A model generated the notes under the pieces. The model saw only the letters and a list, made by a program, of their open reading frames with translations, made no database searches and was not told the origin of the DNA. This document shows, piece after piece, positions 26,127 through 34,328 of a stretch of 64,000 bases of DNA. A program made the position numbers and the translations under genes. Each line of letters begins with the position of its first letter. Within the stretch, counting starts at the first letter, position 1. The DNA lies in the NCBI GenBank assembly GCA_026387935.1, contig JAPLKU010000003.1, positions 186,001 through 250,000 of the forward strand, in the 5' to 3' direction. The DNA comes from Gemmatimonadota bacterium (GTDB taxonomy: Bacteria > Gemmatimonadota > Gemmatimonadetes > Gemmatimonadales > Gemmatimonadaceae).

Positions 26127-26942
26127 TCAGCGCGTGGCGGCGAGCGCCAGCATGGTGGCGGACACCCAAACCCGGTCACGTTTCCGGCCGGTCAGCTCAG
26201 TCGCGATCCCGAGAGACTCGAGCCGCTCGATTGCCGTACCGACGGTCGGCCGCGTGAGCCCGAGCGAGTCGCTGGCGTCTCGGATGGTGAACGAGAGATG
26301 TGATTGGAGCCAACCGAGCACGTCGGCGTCTGTTCCGCCGACGCGGTGATGCGAGCGCGCCTCCGCCCGTTCGGCCTCGATTTGCGTGGTGGCCGCGCGC
26401 AGGGCGCGCTCAGTACCCGCGGCTTCGCGTGCGAGGAGGTTGCACCACGATCGAATCCACTCTTCCCACGACGCGGAGCGATCAATCTGGACGGCTGCGC
26501 TCCGAGCCGCCGCGTCGAGTTGCCAGGGGGCGACCCACGGCTCAGGGAGCGTGCCGCCAGCGACGAGTGCGAGCGCGCCAACGAGCGCGGCCTGACGCTG
26601 CAGTTCCGGCGACGAAGGCGTGGTGGCGACCACAGTGCCGGCAATAATCGCGGCGCGCATGATGCTGGATGAGTGCGCAGTAGCCGGTGCAGCAGCGGCA
26701 AGTGTCTCCGTCGGTTCCAGTGTCGCCAATGCAGGCGTCGCACGCGCGAGGAGCAGCTCCGCGGCGAGATCTGTTGAGCCATCGTGCACGCGGACGGCGT
26801 GCCTGACGAGGAGGAAGTCAGACGCCGCGCCGCCGGCAGATTCGACGGTTGCGGCTAGCCGACCGCAGGCGAGGGATGCGACCTCGATTGCCTTGAGCTG
26901 GCCTGGACCTACTTGTTCTCGTTCCGTATCATCATGCGGCAT
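26127..26942 (-). CDS. Fic-derived winged-helix protein lacking the catalytic Fic motif
   Basis: 271 residues. The C-terminal ~110 residues match the winged-helix end of bacterial Fic proteins: WEEWIRSWCNLLAREAAG, then LGLTRPTVGTAIERLESLGI and the typical ending TGRKRDRVWVSA. The N-terminal ~170 residues sit where a Fic domain would be, but the HPFxxGNGR catalytic loop is absent and the region is Ala-rich, so AMPylation is not expected. A DNA-binding, probably regulatory, role is inferred. The start has no Shine-Dalgarno; a 23-bp AT-rich palindrome lies 7 bp upstream (separate entry). Divergent from the molybdenum hydroxylase FAD subunit gene. Confidence 0.65.
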   Translation of the reverse strand: MPHDDTEREQVGPGQLKAIEVASLACGRLAATVESAGGAASDFLLVRHAVRVHDGSTDLAAELLLARATPALATLEPTETLAAAAPATAHSSSIMRAAIIAGTVVATTPSSPELQRQAALVGALALVAGGTLPEPWVAPWQLDAAARSAAVQIDRSASWEEWIRSWCNLLAREAAGTERALRAATTQIEAERAEARSHHRVGGTDADVLGWLQSHLSFTIRDASDSLGLTRPTVGTAIERLESLGIATELTGRKRDRVWVSATMLALAATR

Positions 26943-26948
26943 AGATAA

Positions 26949-26971
26949 AATAAATAACAGTGTTATTTATT
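26949..26971. promoter_or_regulatory. Palindromic candidate operator (10-bp arms) in an AT-rich gap
   Basis: AATAAATAAC at 26949-26958 and its exact complement at 26962-26971 flank AGT. The palindrome begins 7 bp before the start of the winged-helix gene and about 35 bp before a promoter-like pair for the opposite strand. In a GC-rich genome a 23-bp AT-only palindrome is unlikely by chance; an operator used by the adjacent regulator is the simplest reading. Confidence 0.6.
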
Positions 26972-27003
26972 ATTTCAACTGCCCGTAGCGAACATGTCCT
27001 GAT

Positions 27004-27034
27004 TTGACCGCAAATCGACGAGATGGGTTATAAT
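27004..27034 (+). promoter_or_regulatory. Candidate sigma-70-type promoter for the FAD-subunit operon
   Basis: TTGACC (27004-27009) and a perfect TATAAT (27029-27034), 19 bp apart (slightly long). The pair lies in the AT-rich gap between the winged-helix gene and the FAD-subunit gene and would give a leader of about 90 nt. Confidence 0.45.
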
Positions 27035-27131
27035 AAGAAATAGACAGTATTTTGATTTAGCTGGCATTGTTTTCTGTTGAATTCCATGCTCTGGCGCAGC
27101 CGCCTGCGCGGCGTCACCTTCCCGGTCAGCC

Positions 27132-28094
27132 ATGCCAACCCAGTATCAGGGCGCCACCTCCGTCGAAGACGCCGTCGCCAAACTCAGCAAACCCGGCGTC
27201 AGAATCCTCGGTGGTGGTACCGATCTGCTCGTCGCTATGGAGTCTGGCCTCGATCCGGCCAGCACACTCGTCGACATCACGAAAGTCGCGGCACTCTCGA
27301 CAATTACAGAACTGCCCGGCGGCGGTGTGCGCCTCGGAGCCGCTGTTCACCTGGACGCCATCACAACGCACGCGGGAATTCTCGAGCGATTTCCGGCACT
27401 CGCGCTCGCCGCGTCTGAAGTGGCCACTCCCGCCATTCGTGCCATGGGCACCCTGGGCGGCAACCTCGGCCAGCGCCCGCGGTGCTGGTATCTCCGTCAG
27501 CGTATTCCCTGCCACAAGAACGGCGGCTCCGGCTGCCCCGCCATTGAGGGAGAAAACCAGTATCACGCCGTCCTCGGCGCCGGACCATGCCATGCCGCGC
27601 ACCCGTCGGACCTCGCGGTCGCGCTCCTGGCGCTCGACGCCGTTGTCGTTGTTCGCGGCAGCGCCGGCCCGCGCACACTCTCTATCGACGGACTGTTCGC
27701 CAATGCTGCATCCGATCCGCACAGCGAGGTCACGCTTGCCGCAGGGGAAATGATCGAAGCAGTCGAGCTGCCCGCTGCGAGCGCCGGCGGCACGCAACGA
27801 TTCACGAAGCTGATGCAGCGCGGTGTTTGGGATTTCGCACTCGTTTCGCTCGCGGCCATCAAGCGCGCCGACGGAAACGTGCGTATGGCACTCGGCGGAG
27901 TGGCGCCAACGCCATGGCTCGTGAATCCCTCGGTGGGAGAGGACGTCGCAAGCGGCGCGCTCGACGAAGACAGCGCGGATGCACTCGCCCTGCGCGCGCT
28001 ACACGACGCCAACCCGCTCGCCAACAACGGCTACAAAGTTCAGCAGGCGGCCGCGCTACTCAAGCGCGCCATGCTGGAACTCTCGCGCGCGTAG
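27132..28094 (+). CDS. Molybdenum hydroxylase FAD subunit with extra [4Fe-4S] loop
   Basis: 320-residue FAD-binding subunit of the xanthine dehydrogenase / CO dehydrogenase medium-chain type. FAD motifs: RILGGGTDLLVAM and IRAMGTLGGNLGQ, then AHPSDLAVALLALDA. Between them is a Cys-rich insert (CWYLRQRIPC, GSGCPAIEG and GAGPCHAAHP) with four Cys, as in 4-hydroxybenzoyl-CoA reductase and PaoB-type subunits that hold an additional [4Fe-4S] cluster. Its 2Fe-2S and Mo partners are about 4 kb upstream rather than adjacent. It is followed 7 bp later by a MobA/MocA-like gene. Confidence 0.9.
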   Translation: MPTQYQGATSVEDAVAKLSKPGVRILGGGTDLLVAMESGLDPASTLVDITKVAALSTITELPGGGVRLGAAVHLDAITTHAGILERFPALALAASEVATPAIRAMGTLGGNLGQRPRCWYLRQRIPCHKNGGSGCPAIEGENQYHAVLGAGPCHAAHPSDLAVALLALDAVVVVRGSAGPRTLSIDGLFANAASDPHSEVTLAAGEMIEAVELPAASAGGTQRFTKLMQRGVWDFALVSLAAIKRADGNVRMALGGVAPTPWLVNPSVGEDVASGALDEDSADALALRALHDANPLANNGYKVQQAAALLKRAMLELSRA

Positions 28095-28101
28095 CGAACC
28101 A

Positions 28102-28677
28102 ATGCACGCACGCGCGTTTGCCGTGGGCTGCGTTATTGTCGGCGCAGGCGCGGGCACGCGTTTCGGAGAACCCAAAGCTGGCGCGAGACTGCCCGATGGC
28201 CGTCGATTCGTGGACGCGGTTGCCGAAACGGCGAGAGACGCCGGACTCTCTCCGATCATCGCCGTGCTCCCGCCGGGAATTGCGGCGCCGGCCGGAACGA
28301 TCGGCGTGGTGAATGCCAAGCCGGAGGGGGAACAGGTGCTGAGCCTCCGACTTGGGCTGACCCAACTCGCAAACCATCCGGTCGTCGGCGCCTTCGCTTG
28401 GCCAGTGGACTTCCCGTTCGTCCAGCTCGAAAGCCTCCTCGCCGTGCTTGACGCTGCCCGACGGACCGGCGCGCCAATCGTGCGACCTGAAATTGGGACA
28501 GTACATGGCCATCCCGTCTTCTTTCATCGCGACACCTGGCGAGAACTGCTCACTGTGGCAGATGGCGGGGCACGAGCAGTTGTTCACTCGTACGGTGACC
28601 GGACGGTCCAGATCGCGGTGCGCGATCCGGGGGTACTTCGGGACATCGATCACCCGTCCGACCTCGCCGCCAGCTAA
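28102..28677 (+). CDS. MobA/MocA-like nucleotidyltransferase
   Basis: 191-residue NTP-transferase-fold protein. The nucleotide-binding start VIVGAGAGTRFGEPKAGA is a variant of GxGxSxRMGxxK, followed by PVDFPFVQLESL (metal-binding Asp) and GHPVFFHRDTWREL. Proteins of this type add CMP or GMP to molybdopterin for hydroxylase or oxidoreductase cofactors. The position directly after the FAD subunit suggests cofactor supply (MCD) for this molybdenum hydroxylase. ATG start, 7 bp after the previous stop; same operon. Confidence 0.82.
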   Translation: MHARAFAVGCVIVGAGAGTRFGEPKAGARLPDGRRFVDAVAETARDAGLSPIIAVLPPGIAAPAGTIGVVNAKPEGEQVLSLRLGLTQLANHPVVGAFAWPVDFPFVQLESLLAVLDAARRTGAPIVRPEIGTVHGHPVFFHRDTWRELLTVADGGARAVVHSYGDRTVQIAVRDPGVLRDIDHPSDLAAS

Positions 28678-28707
28678 CTGTCGCGTAACTGTCGTGTAGC
28701 TGTCGTG
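28675..28707 (+). promoter_or_regulatory. Pho-box-like array: three 11-bp tandem repeats upstream of the Pfa cluster
   Basis: TAACTGTCGCG (28675-28685), TAACTGTCGTG (28686-28696) and TAGCTGTCGTG (28697-28707) are contiguous, so CTGTCG recurs exactly every 11 bp, the core and spacing of PhoB-type binding sites. The array starts in the stop codon of the MobA-like gene and ends 115 bp before the pfaD start. A short palindrome (GCCGGT-TTT-ACCGGC, 28709-28723) follows at once. The remaining gap to 28822 holds an A8 tract and an AT-rich TATTTTTAT just before pfaD. Confidence 0.5.
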
Positions 28708-28822
28708 AGCCGGTTTTACCGGCGCCGGACTTCGGCATCGGGATCGAGGCGATCCGCAAGGGGAAAAAAAAGGCCGAATTGGCCGCTCGGAAAGGGCGTT
28801 CAGGCGGTATTTTTATGCTCCC

Positions 28823-30490
28823 ATGATCAGCAACGCAGCGACCCTCGCCCCGGTGTCGGTCGGCCGTCAGGCCGTCGGCCAGTTCATCCCCGCCATTGGG
28901 GAAGCCCCGGGCTTTGGTGATGCGGCCGTGCTCGAAGCACTCGAGCGCACCGATTCGCCTGTCTGGGTTGTCGGCGAAGAGACGCATGGTGGACGACGCA
29001 TGGGTGTCGCATTCGACGGCTCGCTCGACGGCAACGAGAGCAACATCGGATTCAGCGCATACGCGCTTCTCCCGGCGCTGCACGCTGAGTGGTTGGGCGA
29101 CCGCACGTTTGGCGAAGAGCATGGGTGCCGGTATCCGTACGTCACCGGCGCGATGGCCACGGGCATTGCCTCGATCGAACTCACCGTCGCCGCGGCGCGA
29201 GCCGGATTTCTCGCGTACTACGGCACGGGTGGCTTATCGTTCGCGCGCAGTGAAGAAGGCGTTGACGCGATCATGCAGGCGCTGGCTGACATGCCGGACG
29301 CCGCGTGGGGCGCCAATCTGATTCATTCGCCCGACGAACCGTCGCTCGAAGAGCGTCTCGTCGATCTCTATCTCGAGCGCGGCGTCACGCGCATCGAGGC
29401 GTCGGCCTTCATGCAGCTCTCGCCGGCCATCGTGCGCTACAGTGCGAGTGGCCTGCAGGTGGACGCCTGGGGACGGATTCATCGTCCGCACCGCGTGATG
29501 GCGAAGATCAGCCGGCCCGAAGTGGCGCGGCATTTCCTGCAACCACCGCCGGCGCAGCTGCTCGAGCAACTCGTGACGAGCGGAGCGCTCACGGCCGAAG
29601 AAGCTCGGCTCGCGGCGCTGCTTCCAATTGCCGACGATGTCACCTGCGAAGCGGATTCCGGCGGACACACGGATCGCCGCCCGCTATCGGTGTTGCTCCC
29701 GGTGATTCGCAGACTGCGCGACGACCTCACGCCGGCCGGTGGTTGGCCGCGCCCCGTGCGCATTGGCGCCGCGGGTGGACTTGGCGATCCTGAATCGGTA
29801 GCCGCGGCGTTCGCGCTCGGCGCGGACTACGTCGTCACCGGTTCAGTGAACCAGACAGCGTGCGAAAGCGGCACGTCCGACCTCGCGCGCGCGATGCTCG
29901 CGGAGGCGGGCTTGGCCGACGTGATCATGGCGCCGGCCGCCGACATGTTCGAACTCGGTGTTGAAGTGCAAGTGTTGCGCCGCAGCACGCTCTTTGCGCC
30001 GCGCGCGCGAAAGCTCTACGAGATTTACCGCCAGTACTCGAGCCTCGACGAGATTCCCGCGGAACTGCGCGAGCGGCTCGAGCGCGACATTTTCCGCGCG
30101 CCGCTCAATGACATCTGGACCGAATGTGTCCGCTTCTGGACGGCGCGCGACCCCGAACAGGTGGCGCGCGCCGAGCGTGATGCCCATCACCGCATGGCGC
30201 TGGTCTTTCGCTGGTATTTGGGCAGTTCCAATCGGTGGGCCCGCGAAGGCGTGGCTGACCGTCGCAATGACTATCAGATCTGGTGCGGCCCGGCCATCGG
30301 CGCGTTCAACGCGTGGACGGCCGGCACTCACCTCGCCGATCCCGCACGGCGCACGGTGCAGGAAATCGGCTTGAATCTTTTGGCCGGTGCCGTCCGCTGC
30401 ACGCGGGCGGCCCAGCTCCGTGCCGCCGGCGTCCCCGTGCCGGCCAACGCATTTCGTACTTCTCCACGACAGCTTGAGGCTTCGCGATGA
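28823..30490 (+). CDS. pfaD: PUFA synthase enoyl reductase (PfaD / Pfa1)
   Basis: FMN-dependent trans-acting enoyl reductase of polyunsaturated-fatty-acid synthases, 555 residues, within the usual 540-560. It has a nitronate-monooxygenase-like TIM barrel: GAMATGIASIELTVAAARAG (start of barrel), GVTRIEASAFMQLSPAIV, the flavin-binding and catalytic EADSGGHTDRRPLSVLLP, and GAAGGLGDPESVAAAFALGA with YVVTGSVNQ. The C-terminal PfaD-specific region contains FRWYLGSSNRWA and YQIWCGPAIGAFNAW. It is first of the pfa operon; its stop overlaps the next ATG (ATGA). No Shine-Dalgarno is seen; TATTTTTAT lies just upstream, so the message may be nearly leaderless. Confidence 0.93.
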   Translation: MISNAATLAPVSVGRQAVGQFIPAIGEAPGFGDAAVLEALERTDSPVWVVGEETHGGRRMGVAFDGSLDGNESNIGFSAYALLPALHAEWLGDRTFGEEHGCRYPYVTGAMATGIASIELTVAAARAGFLAYYGTGGLSFARSEEGVDAIMQALADMPDAAWGANLIHSPDEPSLEERLVDLYLERGVTRIEASAFMQLSPAIVRYSASGLQVDAWGRIHRPHRVMAKISRPEVARHFLQPPPAQLLEQLVTSGALTAEEARLAALLPIADDVTCEADSGGHTDRRPLSVLLPVIRRLRDDLTPAGGWPRPVRIGAAGGLGDPESVAAAFALGADYVVTGSVNQTACESGTSDLARAMLAEAGLADVIMAPAADMFELGVEVQVLRRSTLFAPRARKLYEIYRQYSSLDEIPAELRERLERDIFRAPLNDIWTECVRFWTARDPEQVARAERDAHHRMALVFRWYLGSSNRWAREGVADRRNDYQIWCGPAIGAFNAWTAGTHLADPARRTVQEIGLNLLAGAVRCTRAAQLRAAGVPVPANAFRTSPRQLEASR

Positions 30491-33400
30491 GCGGATCTCC
30501 AATCGCCGTTGTTGGCCTCTCGGCAATTCTCCCCGGCAGCGACGATATCGGCGCCTTCTGGGAGAACATCCGCGAGGCTCGCGACTGCTTCAGTGACGTT
30601 CCCGAATCGCATTGGCGAATCGAGGACTACTTCGACCCCACGCCACGCGCCAAGGACAAGACGTACGGCAAGCGCGGCGGGTTCATCAACGCGCAACCGT
30701 TCGATGCGCTCGGCTTTGGGCTGCCGCCCTCGTCGCTGCCCAGCACCGATGTCGCGCAGCTGCTCGCGTTGCTCGTCAGCCAGCGTTGCATTGCCGACGC
30801 CGACAATGGCAAGGCGTCCCGGTTCGATCGCAATCGCACCAGTGTGATTCTCGGCGGCGCTGCGACGACGGCGCTCGTCTCGCACATGTCGGGTCGCATG
30901 GCCCAACCGATGTGGCGTCAGGGCCTTCGCAATGCTGGATTTGACGAAGCCAGCGTCGAGCGCGCCTGCGTGGCAATCTCTGATCAGTTCGTGCCCTGGC
31001 AGGAGTCGACGTTCCCGGGCCTGCTCGGCAACGTCATCGCGGGGCGCATTGCAAATCGGTTCGACCTCGGGGGCACCAACTGTGTGCTCGATGCGGCCTG
31101 CGCGAGTTCGCTCGCGGCCGTCTCGATGGCGATGGATGAATTGCGCAGCGGAAAGTCCGACACGGTGATCACCGGTGGCGTGGACGCGCTGAACGACATC
31201 CTGATGTTCATGTGCTTTTCGCAGACGCCGGCGCTTTCGCTCAGCGGCGACTGCAAGCCGTTCAGCGATCAGGCCGATGGCACGATGCTCGGCGAAGGCG
31301 TCGCGATGCTGGCGCTGCGTCGGCTCGAAGACGCCGAACGCGATGGGCACAAGATTTACGCCACAATTCGCGGACTGGGATCGAGCAGTGACGGCCGCGC
31401 GAAGAGCGTGTACGCCCCGCGCCCTGAAGGGCAGGTGAAGGCGCTCGAGCGTGCGTACGTCGATGCCGGCTACAGCCAGGCCACCGTGGATCTCGTCGAA
31501 GCGCATGGTACGGGCACGACTGCCGGCGATGCCGCGGAAGTCTCCGCGCTGAAGAGTGTGTTCGGCGCGGTGGCGAACGGTCGCGAAGCGTGGTGCGCAC
31601 TCGGTTCCGTGAAGGCGCAGATCGGTCACACGAAGGCAGCTGCCGGTGCCGCAAGTCTCGTGAAGGCCGTGCTTGCGCTGCAGCACCAGACGCTTCCCCC
31701 GACAGCAAAGGTTAACAAGCCAAACCCGGCGCTCGGGCTCGAGGGCAGTCCGTTTTACCTGAGCGGCACGGCGCGTCCCTGGTTCAAGCGCGGCGATCAT
31801 CCGCGCCGCGCATCGGTGAGCAGCTTTGGCTTTGGTGGCAGCAATTTCCACGTCACGCTCGAGGAGTACACTGGGCCGAACGTCGCCGCGCGGCACCCGT
31901 ACGGTCCGGTGCAGCTCGTGCTCATTGGCGGGCCGGATGAGAATGCACTTCGTGCCGGACTCGCCGATTTGACCGCGCGCGTCAAGAACACGCCGCAGCT
32001 CGCGTCCTATGCACGCGAGTCGCACGCATCGTTCGATCACAAGGCGCCGATGCGCCTTGCGTTGCTTGTGAACGATTTCTCGGATCTTGTCGCCGCCGTC
32101 GCTGAGGGGCGCCAGGTGTGCGATAAGCCGGGTGATGTGCAGCGCACCCACCGCACAGTGCTGCGCCGTGGTACGCCGGCGCTTGCAGAGAGCGTGGCGT
32201 TCCTCTTCCCGGGTCAGGGCAGCCAGTACCTCGGCATGGGACGCGATCTCGCCTTGCATTTCTCAGAGGCGTTCGCGGTTTGGGAGCGCGCGGCACATCG
32301 CGTTGCCGACGCGGTCACCGATCTGGGCGACGTGGTGTTTCCGCGTCCAGCGTTTGAGCGCATCGAGCGCGAAGCGCATGAAGCACGGCTCCGCATGACC
32401 GCGTGGGCACAGCCGGCGCTTGCCGCCGCCAGCCTCGCGCAGCTCGCGTTGCTTGAGAAGATTCAGTTTGGTCCGAGTGCAGCGGCCGGGCACAGCTTTG
32501 GTGAACTCGTCGCATTGCATGCCGGTGGTGCGTATGACGCAGACACGCTGCTCGACCTCGCGCGTGCACGTGGTGAGGCAATGGCGTCCTGCGCCACGCC
32601 AACTGACGGCATCGCGATTGACGCGGGCAGCATGTTCGCGGTCGCGGGAGACGTCGTCACCGTGCAGGGATTGCTCGATCGGTTCGGCGACGGTCGCGTC
32701 GTCGTGGCCAATGACAATCATCCGCGCCAGACGGTGCTCAGTGGTCCGACGGACAGTCTCCGGGCATTCGGCGCCTCACTCACACAAGCCGGCCTTTCGC
32801 ATCAGGCCCTTCCGGTCGCGGCGGCGTTTCACTCGCCGCTCGTGGCGCCGGCCGCTGCGCAGTTTGCCGCCGAAGTGTCGGGAACCGAATTCGGTGGGCT
32901 GCACTTTCCGGTCGTGGCGAATGGCACGGCGCAGCCGTACGAGAACGATGTCGTCGCGGTTCGCGAACGACTCGCGCACCAGTTGGCGCATCCCGTGCGT
33001 TTCCGCGAGAGCGTCGATGCCCTCTACGAGCTTGGCTGCCGAGTGTTTGTCGAAGTCGGCGCCGGCAACGTCCTGTCTGGTCTTGTGAAGAAGTGTCTCG
33101 CCGACCGACCGCATGTGACGGTGGCGCTCGACACGCCGGGTGAACATGGCGTGCGCGCCTGGTGGATTGGCATGGCAGAGCTTGCGACGCTGGGGCTCGC
33201 GGTGAACCTCGCCGCGATTCAGCCGGGCGTGCCGGCATTCGACGCCGTGCCGGCGCCGCCGAGCGGCCCGGCCGTTGTCGCCGTCGGGGGTTCGAATCTC
33301 GGGAAGCCGTACCCACCGAAGCCCGGCGCGATGCCGGCATCGCCGGCGCCGACCGTGCAGCTGCCAGTCGCGCATCTGGCAGAGGCGGCGCCAGTCGACG

Positions 33401-34113
33401 CAAACGACATCACGTCTGAAGAATTTTTCGAAGAACCGATTGACATCACGGCGGAGCACGCGCTCTCGCCAGACTACGCCGAGTCCTATGACGGCGATAC
33501 CGAACTTGAGGTGTACGAGGACATGGACGATCAGAACTCATCGCTGCTGCTTGAAGCACAGCGACTGACACAACAGGCGATTCTCGACAGTTTCGCCATG
33601 ACGATGCGCGGCATCACTGGCAATGGCGATGCTCCGGCACCGACAATCGCGTCGCGCCCGGTGGTTCGCGTCGCGGCTCCCGCTCCCGTGCGCGCTCCCG
33701 TGCGCGCTCCAGCAGCGGCGCCCGTCGCCGCGCCGCCGGCGCCACACGCCGCCAAGGCGAACGGCGCGAGCCCGGCGGCGGCTCCGGCCCCGAAGCCTGC
33801 ACCGGTCGCCGCTCCAGTCGCTACTCCGGCTCCGGCCGCTGCATCGGCAGCTGACGGTGCGGCAATGGTGCTTGGTGTGATCGCCGAGAAGACCGGTTAT
33901 CCGGTTGACGCCCTCGCGCCGGAACTCGAGCTCGAAGCCGATCTCGGAATCGACTCGATCAAGCGCGTCGAAATTCTTGCGGCGCTGAGCGACAAGATGC
34001 CCGGGATGGACCCGAAGAGCATCGATCCGGCGAAGGTTCGTCGCGTGAGCGACCTCCTTGTGTTACTCGGGGAGGCGCCCCCCGTGGGCCCCAAGGGGCC
34101 GCTGGGCCGGTAG
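30487..34113 (+). CDS. pfaA: PUFA synthase PfaA/Pfa2, N-terminal part: KS-AT-ACP
   Basis: 1208 residues. Ketosynthase: Cys205 in DAACASS, His340 in EAHGTGT and His381 in GHTKAAAG, complete triad. Acyltransferase: FPGQGSQYLGMG near 573 and Ser670 in GHSFGE. Then an acidic linker, an Ala/Pro-rich linker, and one acyl carrier protein (residues ~1115-1195) with phosphopantetheine Ser1157 in DLGIDSIKRVEI. Known PfaA proteins continue ACPn-KR-DH; here the frame ends 13 residues after the ACP at TAG while the KR-DH part continues in the -1 frame (see 34086 and 34329). Only one ACP is present where most PUFA synthases have three to nine. ATGA overlap with pfaD. Confidence 0.93.
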   Translation: MSGSPIAVVGLSAILPGSDDIGAFWENIREARDCFSDVPESHWRIEDYFDPTPRAKDKTYGKRGGFINAQPFDALGFGLPPSSLPSTDVAQLLALLVSQRCIADADNGKASRFDRNRTSVILGGAATTALVSHMSGRMAQPMWRQGLRNAGFDEASVERACVAISDQFVPWQESTFPGLLGNVIAGRIANRFDLGGTNCVLDAACASSLAAVSMAMDELRSGKSDTVITGGVDALNDILMFMCFSQTPALSLSGDCKPFSDQADGTMLGEGVAMLALRRLEDAERDGHKIYATIRGLGSSSDGRAKSVYAPRPEGQVKALERAYVDAGYSQATVDLVEAHGTGTTAGDAAEVSALKSVFGAVANGREAWCALGSVKAQIGHTKAAAGAASLVKAVLALQHQTLPPTAKVNKPNPALGLEGSPFYLSGTARPWFKRGDHPRRASVSSFGFGGSNFHVTLEEYTGPNVAARHPYGPVQLVLIGGPDENALRAGLADLTARVKNTPQLASYARESHASFDHKAPMRLALLVNDFSDLVAAVAEGRQVCDKPGDVQRTHRTVLRRGTPALAESVAFLFPGQGSQYLGMGRDLALHFSEAFAVWERAAHRVADAVTDLGDVVFPRPAFERIEREAHEARLRMTAWAQPALAAASLAQLALLEKIQFGPSAAAGHSFGELVALHAGGAYDADTLLDLARARGEAMASCATPTDGIAIDAGSMFAVAGDVVTVQGLLDRFGDGRVVVANDNHPRQTVLSGPTDSLRAFGASLTQAGLSHQALPVAAAFHSPLVAPAAAQFAAEVSGTEFGGLHFPVVANGTAQPYENDVVAVRERLAHQLAHPVRFRESVDALYELGCRVFVEVGAGNVLSGLVKKCLADRPHVTVALDTPGEHGVRAWWIGMAELATLGLAVNLAAIQPGVPAFDAVPAPPSGPAVVAVGGSNLGKPYPPKPGAMPASPAPTVQLPVAHLAEAAPVDANDITSEEFFEEPIDITAEHALSPDYAESYDGDTELEVYEDMDDQNSSLLLEAQRLTQQAILDSFAMTMRGITGNGDAPAPTIASRPVVRVAAPAPVRAPVRAPAAAPVAAPPAPHAAKANGASPAAAPAPKPAPVAAPVATPAPAAASAADGAAMVLGVIAEKTGYPVDALAPELELEADLGIDSIKRVEILAALSDKMPGMDPKSIDPAKVRRVSDLLVLLGEAPPVGPKGPLGR

Positions 34114-34135
34114 CTGTTGCTACCCACCCAGCGGC
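34086..34135 (+). other. Candidate programmed -1 frameshift element between ACP and KR of PfaA
   Basis: Codons GGC CCC preceded by G form the heptamer G GGC CCC (34086-34092) in the zero frame, matching X XXY YYZ. Five nt later (34098) a stem-loop begins: GCCGCTGGG pairs with CCCAGCGGC (34098-34106 with 34127-34135), a 2x2 internal loop, then GGTAGC with GCTACC around a TGTT tetraloop. The zero-frame stop TAG (34111-34113) is in the stem. A -1 slip joins the ACP to the open KR-DH frame. A C6 run at 34078-34083 makes a sequencing error or real 1-base deletion the main alternative. Confidence 0.5.
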
Positions 34136-34328
34136 TGACCCTGTTGAGCGTCGTGTAGTCGAGTGGCTCCCCGTTGCAGCGCCGGGAAGCCCCGCGCGTC
34201 GCATCGGCGAATGCAGGAGCGTTGCGGTCGTTGGCGGCACGAGTGAGCTCGGCGAACGCCTTCGGCGGGCACTGAACGACCGCGGCATCGCGCTTACCCT
34301 CACTCCAGCGGCGAGCGCGGATGTCGTC

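Noticed and set aside
30328-32259. Long open frame on the minus strand opposite pfaA
   Set aside because: It mirrors the KS-AT coding frame, has no family motif, and contains low-complexity Arg/His-rich sequence typical of antisense frames in GC-rich DNA.
34114-34328. Independent small gene or promoter between the two PfaA parts
   Set aside because: No start codon, no Shine-Dalgarno and no promoter signal; the sequence reads as continuous KR subdomain in the -1 frame.
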